Source: Ruminococcaceae bacterium UBA3329
GTDB lineage: Bacteria > Bacillota > Clostridia > Oscillospirales > Acutalibacteraceae
Reading direction: 5' to 3'
Assembly (NCBI GenBank): GCA_002361875.1
Contig: DERX01000012.1
Span: forward strand, 4,777 to 12,262
DNA: 7,486 bases
A program made the translations under genes and the position numbers. Within the stretch, counting starts at the first letter, position 1. Each line of letters starts with the position of its first letter. This document shows, one piece after another, positions 1 to 5,437 of the stretch. The notes beneath the pieces were generated by a model that was given only the letters and a program-made list of their open reading frames with translations, was not told where the DNA came from and did no database searches.

Positions 1-309
1 ATCTAAATCAGGTAAATAATAAGGATTAAATGATTTTAAAAGATGACTGTTAATTATTTCAAGTTTGGATTTATTATCGAATTGATTTTTTACATAATTC
101 ATAATATGGGCAGATGCATTAACAATCATACCTCTTCCAAAAGTTAAAACTTCCAATCTTGGCTCTGTGAAAGGCAATGCTCTTCTTCCGTCAAGTTTCT
201 TTGCAGTAGTAAATATAATATCATCTTTTGAAAAATCCAATGGCTGACAGTTATAATCAATGGCAAGCTGATTATAAACTATTTGCATCATTTCGTTTTT
301 AGTCATCAT
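1..309 (-). CDS. GNAT-associated protein, N-terminal part (cut by window edge)
   Basis: The reading frame starts at ATG 309 and stays open for 103 codons to the left edge, so only the N-terminus is visible. It begins MMTKNEMMQIVYNQLAIDYN, continues through a D-G-R-R segment around residues 39-42, then E-P-R-L-E-V-L-T-F-G-R-G and V-N-A-S near residues 47-64. I recall this pattern from the N-terminal half of a roughly 270-residue Firmicute family annotated as GNAT N-acetyltransferase, in which the acetyl-CoA site lies in the C-terminal half. That half is outside the window, so no catalytic motif can be checked. The start overlaps the stop of the upstream acetyltransferase as ATGA (306-309), indicating translational coupling. 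A second ATG at 306 could also serve. It probably shares the queA transcript. The substrate is unknown. The coding frame is secure; the family name is from memory and moderately certain. Confidence 0.65.
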   Translation of the reverse strand, partial: MMTKNEMMQIVYNQLAIDYNCQPLDFSKDDIIFTTAKKLDGRRALPFTEPRLEVLTFGRGMIVNASAHIMNYVKNQFDNKSKLEIINSHLLKSFNPYYLPDLD

Positions 310-782
310 AGTTTAAGCTCCATATAACCGCAGGTAAAAGGGAAAAAGTCATACTTTTTTGTATGAGTATGAATAAATCCAAATGAGGAATACCATTCTT
401 TGAGTTCAGTGTTTTCTTCAACAATTGACAGTGTGAGCTTATCTGATTTTTTCTCAAACGCTCTGTGTATTGCAAAATTCAATAATTCTCTGCCTATTCC
501 ATTGTGACTATATTCCGAAAGAACACAGAGATTGTTCAGTTCACAGCAATTATCCGAAAATTCTAAAGAAAAGTATCCGATAATCTGTTCATCAAGCACA
601 TACGCATACATCTCGCGCCCGTTTAAATACTGCTCCTTCAGCTTTTCGGGAGTTACGGAAAAAGCGACATATTTCGGTGCATTCTCTTTTGTAATATTGA
701 ATTTAAAAGCGACAGGCAGAAAACTTTCTTTTATTACATCGGAACAAATCTGCATTTCGCTTAAATCAGCTTTTCTAATCAT
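306..782 (-). CDS. GNAT family N-acetyltransferase
   Basis: A 158-residue single-domain GNAT protein predicted to move an acetyl group from acetyl-CoA to an unidentified amine; cytosolic, with no signal peptide or membrane segment. The N-terminus MIRKAD is the usual first strand. The acetyl-CoA binding motif A lies at about residues 82-104, with the pyrophosphate loop S-H-N-G-I-G at 92-97; the usual Arg/Gln at the first loop position is Ser here. Motif B is at about 124-137 (E-N-T-E-L-K-E-W-Y-S-S-F-G-F), and the C-terminal strand is Y-M-E-L-K-L. Length is normal for the family. It starts 12 nt after the queA stop, and its AAGG ribosome site overlaps that stop codon; its own TGA overlaps the next start. 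These spacings place it in a queA-GNAT-GNAT transcription unit. The substrate cannot be read from the sequence. Confidence 0.88.
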   Translation of the reverse strand: MIRKADLSEMQICSDVIKESFLPVAFKFNITKENAPKYVAFSVTPEKLKEQYLNGREMYAYVLDEQIIGYFSLEFSDNCCELNNLCVLSEYSHNGIGRELLNFAIHRAFEKKSDKLTLSIVEENTELKEWYSSFGFIHTHTKKYDFFPFTCGYMELKL

Positions 783-794
783 CTGAAATAAACC

Positions 795-1823
795 TTACTC
801 AATAAACATACAATCACCGAAGCTGAAAAATCTGTATTTTTCTTCAACAGCAATTTTATATGCTTCAAGCACTTTTTCTCTGTTATAAAAAGCAGAAACA
901 AGCATTATAAGCGTGCTTTCGGGTAAATGGAAATTCGTTATAAGCGCGTCAATGCACTTGAATTTATATCCCGGATAAATGAATATGTTAGTCCAATCGT
1001 CAAATTCCTTCATTTCGCCCTGACTTGTCATAACGCTTTCAAGAGTTCGGCAACAGGTTGTGCCGACTGCAATTACTCTGCCGCCGTTCTTCTTTGTTTC
1101 GTTTATTGTATCAGCGGTTTCTTTCGGTATATGGTAATGCTCGGAGTGCATTTGATGGTCTTCAATGTTTTCTGCTTTAACAGGTCTGAATGTGCCGATT
1201 CCTACATGCAAGGTCACATAGCAAATTTTAACACCTTTGTTTGCGAGTTTTTTAAGTATGTCCTCTGTAAAATGCAAGCCTGCCGTTGGCGCCGCCGCAG
1301 AACCGAGTTCTTTTGAATAAACAGTCTGATAACGCTCTTTGTCCCGAAGCTTTTCGGTTATGTAATGAGGAAGAGGCATTTCCCCTATTTTGTCAAGCAC
1401 CTCATAAATATTTGTTCCGTCATAAGAAAATTTTGCAATTCTGTTGCCGTTTTCGAGAACTTTTAAAACAACGCAGGAAAGTATTCCGTTACCGAAAGTA
1501 AATTCAGCGCCTTCCTTTGCACGCTTACCGGGACCTGTAATTGCTTCCCATTCGTCATTACCCAAATTGTTAAGAAGCAAAAATTCGACAACAGCGCCTG
1601 TATCTTTTTTCGTTCCGTAAATTCTTGCGGGAAGAACACGGGTATTATTCAGAACAAGGCAGTCACCGTCATTCAGATAATCCAATATATCATAAAAATG
1701 CTTATGATATATTTCACCGTTTTTTCTGTTAATCACCATCATTCTGGAAGTGTCTCTCTGCTCAAGTGGTGTTTGAGCGATAAGCTCTTTTGGTAAATCG
1801 TAATAAAAATCTGACTTTTTCAT
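795..1823 (-). CDS. queA: S-adenosylmethionine:tRNA ribosyltransferase-isomerase QueA
   Basis: A complete 342-residue QueA. The enzyme transfers and isomerises the ribosyl part of SAM onto 7-aminomethyl-7-deazaguanine already placed at wobble position 34 of tRNAs with GUN anticodons, giving epoxyqueuosine. Family blocks occur in order: D-L-P-K-E-L-I-A-Q (9-17), P-L-E-Q-R-D-T-S-R (19-27), N-N-T-R-V-L-P-A-R-I (59-68), G-E-M-P-L-P-H-Y-I (147-155), G-S-A-A-A-P-T-A-G-L-H-F-T (174-186), V-T-L-H-V-G-I-G-T-F-R-P-V (203-215), T-T-C-C-R-T-L-E-S (255-263) and, near the C-terminus, L-I-T-N-F-H-L-P-E-S-T-L. The ATG at 1823 has a GGAG ribosome site at 1831-1834, 7 nt upstream. It is the first gene of the minus-strand unit and is divergent from the lysine operon. 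No other queuosine genes are in the window. Length is normal and no defect is visible. Confidence 0.97.
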   Translation of the reverse strand: MKKSDFYYDLPKELIAQTPLEQRDTSRMMVINRKNGEIYHKHFYDILDYLNDGDCLVLNNTRVLPARIYGTKKDTGAVVEFLLLNNLGNDEWEAITGPGKRAKEGAEFTFGNGILSCVVLKVLENGNRIAKFSYDGTNIYEVLDKIGEMPLPHYITEKLRDKERYQTVYSKELGSAAAPTAGLHFTEDILKKLANKGVKICYVTLHVGIGTFRPVKAENIEDHQMHSEHYHIPKETADTINETKKNGGRVIAVGTTCCRTLESVMTSQGEMKEFDDWTNIFIYPGYKFKCIDALITNFHLPESTLIMLVSAFYNREKVLEAYKIAVEEKYRFFSFGDCMFIE

Positions 1824-1862
1824 ATAAATTCTCCGTTAATCCTATAAAATTACTAAAAATGT

Positions 1863-1891
1863 TTGACACATTGAAAGTTAAATGTTATTAT
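1863..1891 (+). promoter_or_regulatory. Housekeeping (sigma-A type) promoter of the lysine operon
   Basis: A perfect TTGACA (-35) lies at 1863-1868 and TATTAT (-10) at 1886-1891, separated by the optimal 17 nt. The expected transcription start is around 1897-1899, exactly where the 5' strand of riboswitch helix P1 begins. Agreement of promoter spacing with the start of the RNA structure makes this a convincing call. Confidence 0.85.
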
Positions 1892-1915
1892 ATAACTACG
1901 ATTGAGGCGCAATAA
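1887..1915 (-). promoter_or_regulatory. Possible promoter of the queA unit
   Basis: On the minus strand, 1892-1887 read TATAAT, a perfect -10 box. A hexamer TTATTG at 1915-1910 sits 17 nt upstream but is a poor -35 match. Transcription would begin near 1880, giving a leader of about 55 nt before the queA ATG. The -10 bases are the same as those of the opposing lysine promoter, so the two would compete for polymerase. The call rests mainly on the -10 box and on the need for a promoter in this gap. Confidence 0.4.
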
Positions 1916-2064
1916 ATATCAGTATGCCGCCTGAAGCCTTCAGGGGTTTGTGACAGCGGTCAAAAAGGATTTATTGCCGAAGCTTTTGCTCACCTGAATG
2001 TTCAAAAGCTGGTTGCATTATTAACAGTAATGTGACTGTCATCATTTGATGGAGTGCTTTCGTA
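1897..2064 (+). promoter_or_regulatory. Lysine riboswitch aptamer (L box)
   Basis: All five helices of the lysine aptamer can be paired by hand. P1: 1897-1901 with 2060-2064, then two U-U mismatches and G1904-C2057. P2: 1910-1917 with 1969-1976, 8 perfect pairs, followed by a CAGTA segment (1920-1924) typical of the loop-E region. P2a: 1926-1930 with 1956-1960. A kink-turn-like element with TGACA at 1951-1955. P2b: 1934-1938 with 1945-1949. P3: 1981-1988 with 2003-2010. P4: 2015-2020 with 2028-2033. P5: 2040-2043 with 2048-2051. Loop L2 (1939-1944, TTCAGG) is exactly complementary to L3 bases 1993-1998 (CCTGAA), the kissing interaction characteristic of this class. The conserved core strings AGGCGC (1905-1910), GCCGAAG (1976-1982), ACTGTC (2035-2040) and GATGGAG (2048-2054) are present. 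It senses lysine and controls the asd-dapA-dapB-ACT operon. Confidence 0.96.
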
Positions 2065-2109
2065 TTATCGACTCGTCATAATACCAAAACTTTATCAGTA
2101 ATGATGACA
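2037..2109 (+). promoter_or_regulatory. Riboswitch expression platform: antiterminator
   Basis: Bases 2037-2046 (TGTCATCATT) are exactly complementary to 2100-2109, and 2047-2050 (TGAT) continue with 2094-2097 across a 2-nt bulge. This pairing removes both the ligand-side aptamer strands (J4/5 and P5) and the 5' arm of the terminator, so it is mutually exclusive with the lysine-bound fold. In addition, 2025-2032 (CAGTAATG) can pair with the freed terminator 3' arm at 2113-2120, extending the same nested helix. A separate hairpin at 2062-2068/2078-2084 (7 perfect pairs, extendable by GA/TC past a bulged C) fills the loop. Expected behaviour: low lysine gives antitermination, high lysine gives termination. 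Pairings were found by eye; no energies were computed. Confidence 0.8.
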
Positions 2110-2127
2110 TATCATTACTGATTTTTT
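2094..2127 (+). terminator. Lysine-responsive intrinsic terminator of the riboswitch
   Basis: A perfect 12-bp stem (2094-2105 with 2111-2122) with a 5-nt loop GACAT is followed by a T run at 2122-2127. The stem is unusually AU-rich for an intrinsic terminator, with only three GC pairs, which may make it easy to displace. It lies 41 nt upstream of the asd GTG, so ending transcription here would silence the whole operon. Confidence 0.88.
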
Positions 2128-2168
2128 AATACAGATGATAGAATATCATTTTTTGGAGGTAATTGCAA

Positions 2169-3254
2169 GTGAAAAAGTATAATGTAGGAATTATTGGCGC
2201 TACGGGAATGGTTGGTCAGCGTTTTATGACAATTCTTGATAACCATCCGTGGTTCAATGTTACCGTTCTTGCCGCAAGTCCGAGGTCGGCCGGTAAACGG
2301 TACGAAGAGGCTGTCGGCGCAAAATGGTGTATGGATGTTGACATTCCCGAAAAGATGAAAGACATTATCGTTAAAAACGCTACTGACGATATTGAAGAGA
2401 TTGCATCGGCAGTTGATTTTGTATTCTGCGCAGTTGATATGAAAAAAGACGAAATCAAAGCATTGGAAGAGGCTTACGCTAAGGCAGAGTGCCCCGTTAT
2501 ATCAAATAACAGCGCTCACAGACACACTCCCGATGTTCCCATGATTCTTCCCGAGCTTAATGACAGCCATGCAGAGATTATCCCTGCACAGCGCAAAAGA
2601 CTCGGTACAAAGCGCGGATTTATCGCAGTTAAGCCCAACTGCTCACTTCAAGGCTATGTTCCTGCTCTCTTCCCTCTTGACAAAGCAGGCTTTAAAGTAA
2701 AAGATGTTCTTGTCTGCACATATCAGGCAATTTCGGGCGCAGGAAAAACGTTTGACACATGGCCCGAAATGATTGACAATGTTATTCCGTTTATCGGCGG
2801 TGAAGAGGAAAAGAGCGAGAAAGAACCGCTTAAAATTTGGGGTAAAATTGAGGGCGATGTAATTGTTGATTCCGAAAGGCCCAACTTTACCGCTCAGTGC
2901 CTTCGTGTTCCCGTTTCAAACGGTCACATGGCGGCGGCATTTGTAAGATTTGAGAATAAACCCACCAAAGATGAAATATTAAATATTTGGAAGAGTTACA
3001 AAGGAAAAGCACAGGAATTGGAGCTTCCGTCTGCTCCAAAGCAGTTCCTTAACTACTTTGAAGAGGATAATTGCCCGCAGACAAAGCTTCACAGAGATCT
3101 TGAGGGCGGAATGGCAATTTCAATCGGCAGACTCCGCGAAGATACTCAGTATGATTACAAATTTGTTGCTCTTTCACACAATACACTTCGAGGTGCCGCA
3201 GGCGGTGCAGTTCTTATGGCAGAGCTTTTGGCGGCGGAAGGCTATCTTGATTAA
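2169..3254 (+). CDS. asd: Aspartate-semialdehyde dehydrogenase
   Basis: A 361-residue enzyme that reduces aspartyl-4-phosphate to aspartate semialdehyde with NADPH, the branch-point step for lysine, DAP, threonine and methionine. The nucleotide-binding loop G-A-T-G-M-V-G is at residues 10-16. The catalytic Cys158 lies in V-K-P-N-C-S-L-Q, the I-S-G-A-G-K motif follows, and the conserved His253 is in S-N-G-H-M-A-A-A-F. The length, the K-P-N-C context and the G-G-E-E-E-K-S-E-K-E segment resemble the archaeal/fungal (Hom2-like) type rather than the Bacillus type. I chose GTG 2169 because GGAGG at 2155-2159 is 9 nt upstream; an in-frame TTG at 2163 is only 3 nt from it. First gene of the lysine operon, 41 nt after the riboswitch terminator, and 12 nt before dapA. 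No defect seen. Confidence 0.96.
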   Translation: MKKYNVGIIGATGMVGQRFMTILDNHPWFNVTVLAASPRSAGKRYEEAVGAKWCMDVDIPEKMKDIIVKNATDDIEEIASAVDFVFCAVDMKKDEIKALEEAYAKAECPVISNNSAHRHTPDVPMILPELNDSHAEIIPAQRKRLGTKRGFIAVKPNCSLQGYVPALFPLDKAGFKVKDVLVCTYQAISGAGKTFDTWPEMIDNVIPFIGGEEEKSEKEPLKIWGKIEGDVIVDSERPNFTAQCLRVPVSNGHMAAAFVRFENKPTKDEILNIWKSYKGKAQELELPSAPKQFLNYFEEDNCPQTKLHRDLEGGMAISIGRLREDTQYDYKFVALSHNTLRGAAGGAVLMAELLAAEGYLD

Positions 3255-3266
3255 GGGGAGAAAATT

Positions 3267-4157
3267 ATGAGTACTAATCCTATTTTTACAGGCGCAGGCG
3301 TTGCAATTGTTACACCGTTTCACGAGGACGGCAGTGTAAATTACGAATCTCTTGAAAAAATTCTTGAAGACCAGATTGCAAATTCAACAGACGCTATCGT
3401 TATTTGCGGAACAACGGGCGAAAGCGCAACACTTAACCCCAAAGAGCATTTGGATGTTATTAAATATACGGTTGACGTTGTAAATCACAGAATACCTGTT
3501 ATTGCAGGTACAGGCAGTAACGAAACAGCATATGCTGTTGAACTTTCAAACGACGCTGAAAAAGCGGGCGCTGACGCTCTTTTGATTGTTACACCCTATT
3601 ACAACAAAGCATCACAAAGAGGACTTGTAAAGCATTACACATATATTGCGGACAGAGTTTCTTCTCCCATAATTATTTATAATGTGCCGAGCAGAACAGG
3701 TGTTAACGTTCTTCCTGAAACCTATGCAGAGCTTTCTGAACACAAAAACATTATCGGTGCAAAAGAAGCGTCGGGCAACCTTTCACAGATTGCACAGACA
3801 ATTGCTCTTTGCGGCGATAATTTAGACATTTATTCAGGCAATGACGACCAAATTGTACCGATTATGTCACTCGGCGGTAAGGGTGTTATTTCGGTTCTAT
3901 CAAATATCTGCCCGAAAATTGCTCACGATATTCCCTCTCTTTACCTTGAAGGCAAGTGCAAGGAGAGTGCAGAGCTTCAGCTTAAATACTTAAAGCTTTG
4001 CAACGCTATGTTTATGGATGTTAACCCTATCCCTGTAAAAGTAGCTATGAATATGATGGGAATGGAAGTAGGTCCTCTTCGCTTACCACTTTGCGAAATG
4101 GACGATGCGAAAACAGATAAACTCCATAAAATTCTTGCTGAATACGGATTAGTTTAA
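3267..4157 (+). CDS. dapA: 4-hydroxy-tetrahydrodipicolinate synthase
   Basis: A 296-residue TIM-barrel class I aldolase that condenses pyruvate with aspartate semialdehyde, the first committed step to DAP and lysine. The pyruvate-binding G-T-T-G-E-S is at residues 48-53. Y-Y-N-K at 111-114 carries the catalytic-relay Tyr (probably Tyr112). Y-N-V-P-S-R-T-G begins at Tyr138, the proton-relay Tyr. Lys166 in I-G-A-K-E-A-S-G-N is the Schiff-base lysine. G-N-D-D near residue 192 matches the conserved G-x-D-D/D-x turn, and N-P-I-P-V-K lies near residue 254. Length is typical. ATG 3267 has the ribosome site AGGGGAG at 3254-3260, which overlaps the last base of the asd stop, so the two genes are tightly packed. 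It uses the Asd product directly and feeds DapB, the next gene. Regulation is through the upstream riboswitch. Confidence 0.97.
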   Translation: MSTNPIFTGAGVAIVTPFHEDGSVNYESLEKILEDQIANSTDAIVICGTTGESATLNPKEHLDVIKYTVDVVNHRIPVIAGTGSNETAYAVELSNDAEKAGADALLIVTPYYNKASQRGLVKHYTYIADRVSSPIIIYNVPSRTGVNVLPETYAELSEHKNIIGAKEASGNLSQIAQTIALCGDNLDIYSGNDDQIVPIMSLGGKGVISVLSNICPKIAHDIPSLYLEGKCKESAELQLKYLKLCNAMFMDVNPIPVKVAMNMMGMEVGPLRLPLCEMDDAKTDKLHKILAEYGLV

Positions 4158-4181
4158 TTATTTTGATAGGATGTGAAAAAT

Positions 4182-4934
4182 ATGAGGATTCTTTTATGCG
4201 GTGCTAACGGAAAAATGGGTAAGGTTGTTTATGAATGTGCGTCAGCATTTGAAAATACTGATGTAGTAGCAGGTGTTGACCCATACGGTGAAAACAGTAA
4301 TTTCCCTCTTTATCACTCATTTGATGAGGTAAATACAAAGGCTGATGTAATTATTGATTTTTCTCACCCTGCCCTTCTTTCGTCAATGCTTAAATACGCA
4401 ACAGAAAACAAAATTCCGGCAGTTGTGGCAACAACGGGTCTTGACGAAAACGGCTTGAACCTTATTAAAGAAGCTTCAAAGGAAATACCTGTATTTTTCA
4501 CTGCAAATATGAGTCTCGGTGTTAACCTTATTTCAGAACTTGCCAAAAAAGCGGCGGCGGTTCTCTCCCCTGATTTTGACATTGAAATAGTTGAAATGCA
4601 CCATAATCAAAAAATCGATGCTCCGAGCGGTACTGCGCTTTTGCTTGCAGACGAAATTTCAAGTGCGCTTGAAAATGAACCCGTATATGAATTTGACCGT
4701 CATTCAAAGAGAATGAAACGCTCAAAAAATGAAATCGGCATAAGCTCCGTTCGCGGCGGAACAATAGTCGGCGAACACGAAATAATTTTCGCAGGTACTG
4801 ACGAGGTTATTAAAATTTCACATTCGGCTTATTCAAAAAAGCTGTTTGCAAACGGAGCTATAAATGCCGCAAAGTTTATTGTTAATACTCAAAGCGGTTT
4901 GTATTCAATGAAAGATGTACTTGAGGAGGCATAA
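4182..4934 (+). CDS. dapB: 4-hydroxy-tetrahydrodipicolinate reductase
   Basis: A 250-residue NAD(P)H-dependent reductase that converts the DapA product to tetrahydrodipicolinate. The dinucleotide loop C-G-A-N-G-K-M-G is at residues 6-13, D-F-S-H-P and V-A-T-T-G-L follow, then F-F-T-A-N-M-S-L-G-V-N. The catalytic signature H-H-N-Q-K-I-D-A-P-S-G-T-A begins at His140, with His140/His141 and Lys144 as active-site residues. S-V-R-G-G-T-I-V-G-E-H is the conserved C-terminal block. I place the start at ATG 4182 because AGGA at 4168-4171 is 10 nt upstream. An in-frame GTG at 4173 would add three residues but lies only 1 nt from that site, and 250 residues is a typical DapB length. It sits 24 nt after dapA and 1 nt before the ACT gene, inside the riboswitch-controlled operon. 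Confidence 0.96.
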   Translation: MRILLCGANGKMGKVVYECASAFENTDVVAGVDPYGENSNFPLYHSFDEVNTKADVIIDFSHPALLSSMLKYATENKIPAVVATTGLDENGLNLIKEASKEIPVFFTANMSLGVNLISELAKKAAAVLSPDFDIEIVEMHHNQKIDAPSGTALLLADEISSALENEPVYEFDRHSKRMKRSKNEIGISSVRGGTIVGEHEIIFAGTDEVIKISHSAYSKKLFANGAINAAKFIVNTQSGLYSMKDVLEEA

Positions 4935-4935
4935 T

Positions 4936-5388
4936 ATGGCATACGAAATTTCAGTAACGGAAAATGTAACTCTTATTTCTTTAAACGATTCAACATCTGA
5001 CATCGGCGTTATTGCGAAGATTTTTGAATTTCTTTCAAATGACGGAATTGACGTTGATATGATTTCGCAAATTCCCCCTCATTCTTCTACGCCCTGTCTT
5101 TCCTTTACGGTAAATGACGAGGACCTCGGAAAAGTATTTTCTGTGGCTTCGCGTCTCCGTGAGCTTCTGCCCGAAGTTAAACTCGGCATAAGTTCAGGCA
5201 ACAGTAAAATTTCAGTTTTCGGCGAGGATATGAGAAATTGCCCCGGTGTTGCATCAAAAGTTTTTTCAGCTATTGCGAAGGTGGGCGCTGAAGTCAGAAT
5301 GATAACAACGAGCGAGGTTGATATTTCAATTCTTGTTTTCAGTCACGACAGTGCGGCAGTTTGTTCGGCAATTGAAAAAGTATTTTAA
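4936..5388 (+). CDS. Free-standing aspartokinase-type ACT-ACT regulatory protein
   Basis: A 150-residue cytosolic protein made of two ACT domains like those at the C-terminus of aspartokinase. ACT1 spans about residues 10-82 (I-G-V-I-A-K-I-F at 23-30, D-V-D-M-I-S-Q at 39-45, L-S-F-T-V at 55-59). ACT2 spans about 88-150 (K-I-S-V-F-G-E-D-M at 91-99, C-P-G-V-A-S-K-V-F at 102-110, M-I-T-T-S-E-V-D-I-S-I-L-V at 122-134). The aspartokinase N-terminal kinase domain with its K-F-G-G-T-S motif is absent, and no remnant of it lies upstream, since dapB ends 1 nt before. The start is ATG 4936 with GAGGAGG at 4923-4929; an in-frame ATG at 4915 lies inside dapB and is unlikely. It resembles the beta subunit of Bacillus aspartokinase II, which is made by internal initiation within lysC, but here it is its own gene. 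I infer a lysine-binding regulatory partner of an aspartokinase encoded elsewhere. Confidence 0.88.
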   Translation: MAYEISVTENVTLISLNDSTSDIGVIAKIFEFLSNDGIDVDMISQIPPHSSTPCLSFTVNDEDLGKVFSVASRLRELLPEVKLGISSGNSKISVFGEDMRNCPGVASKVFSAIAKVGAEVRMITTSEVDISILVFSHDSAAVCSAIEKVF

Positions 5389-5393
5389 AGTTT

Positions 5394-5424
5394 AGCTCGG
5401 CGACAAAAAACGCCGAGCTTTTTT
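5394..5424 (+). terminator. Intrinsic terminator of the lysine operon
   Basis: A perfect 9-bp GC-rich stem AGCTCGGCG/CGCCGAGCT (5394-5402 with 5411-5419), loop ACAAAAAA, and T run 5419-5424. It begins 5 nt after the stop of the ACT gene. It is far more GC-rich than the riboswitch terminator and should be strong. The next gene's ribosome site begins at 5426, directly behind the T run. Confidence 0.94.
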
Positions 5425-5437
5425 CGGAGAAAATGTA

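Noticed and set aside
532..786. An 84-codon plus-strand frame opposite the first acetyltransferase
   Set aside because: A shadow of the GNAT gene; no ribosome site and low-complexity serine-rich translation.
927..1316. A 129-codon open frame on the plus strand
   Set aside because: It lies wholly opposite queA, whose conserved motifs run through the same bases; its translation is cysteine- and phenylalanine-rich with no family pattern and no ribosome site.
1841..1846. Minus-strand TATAGG as the queA -10 box, with TGTCAA 16 nt upstream
   Set aside because: Transcription would start at about 1834, inside the queA ribosome site; the TATAAT further upstream gives a sensible leader.
2024..2039. 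ACAGT/ACTGT hairpin read at first as aptamer helix P5
   Set aside because: Comparison with the L-box order shows GCATTA/TAATGT is P4, ACTGTC is the conserved joining segment, and CATC/GATG is P5.
2062..2084. Hairpin GTATTAT/ATAATAC as a possible terminator
   Set aside because: It has a clear stem but no T run after it (CAAAAC follows); it fits better as the structural element inside the antiterminator loop.
3058..3270. A plus-strand 70-codon frame overlapping the end of asd
   Set aside because: A frame-shifted shadow of asd that runs into the dapA start; asd's conserved C-terminus is intact in the main frame.
4528..4764. A minus-strand 78-codon frame inside dapB
   Set aside because: It covers the dapB catalytic region, which is clearly coding on the other strand; nothing recognisable in the translation.
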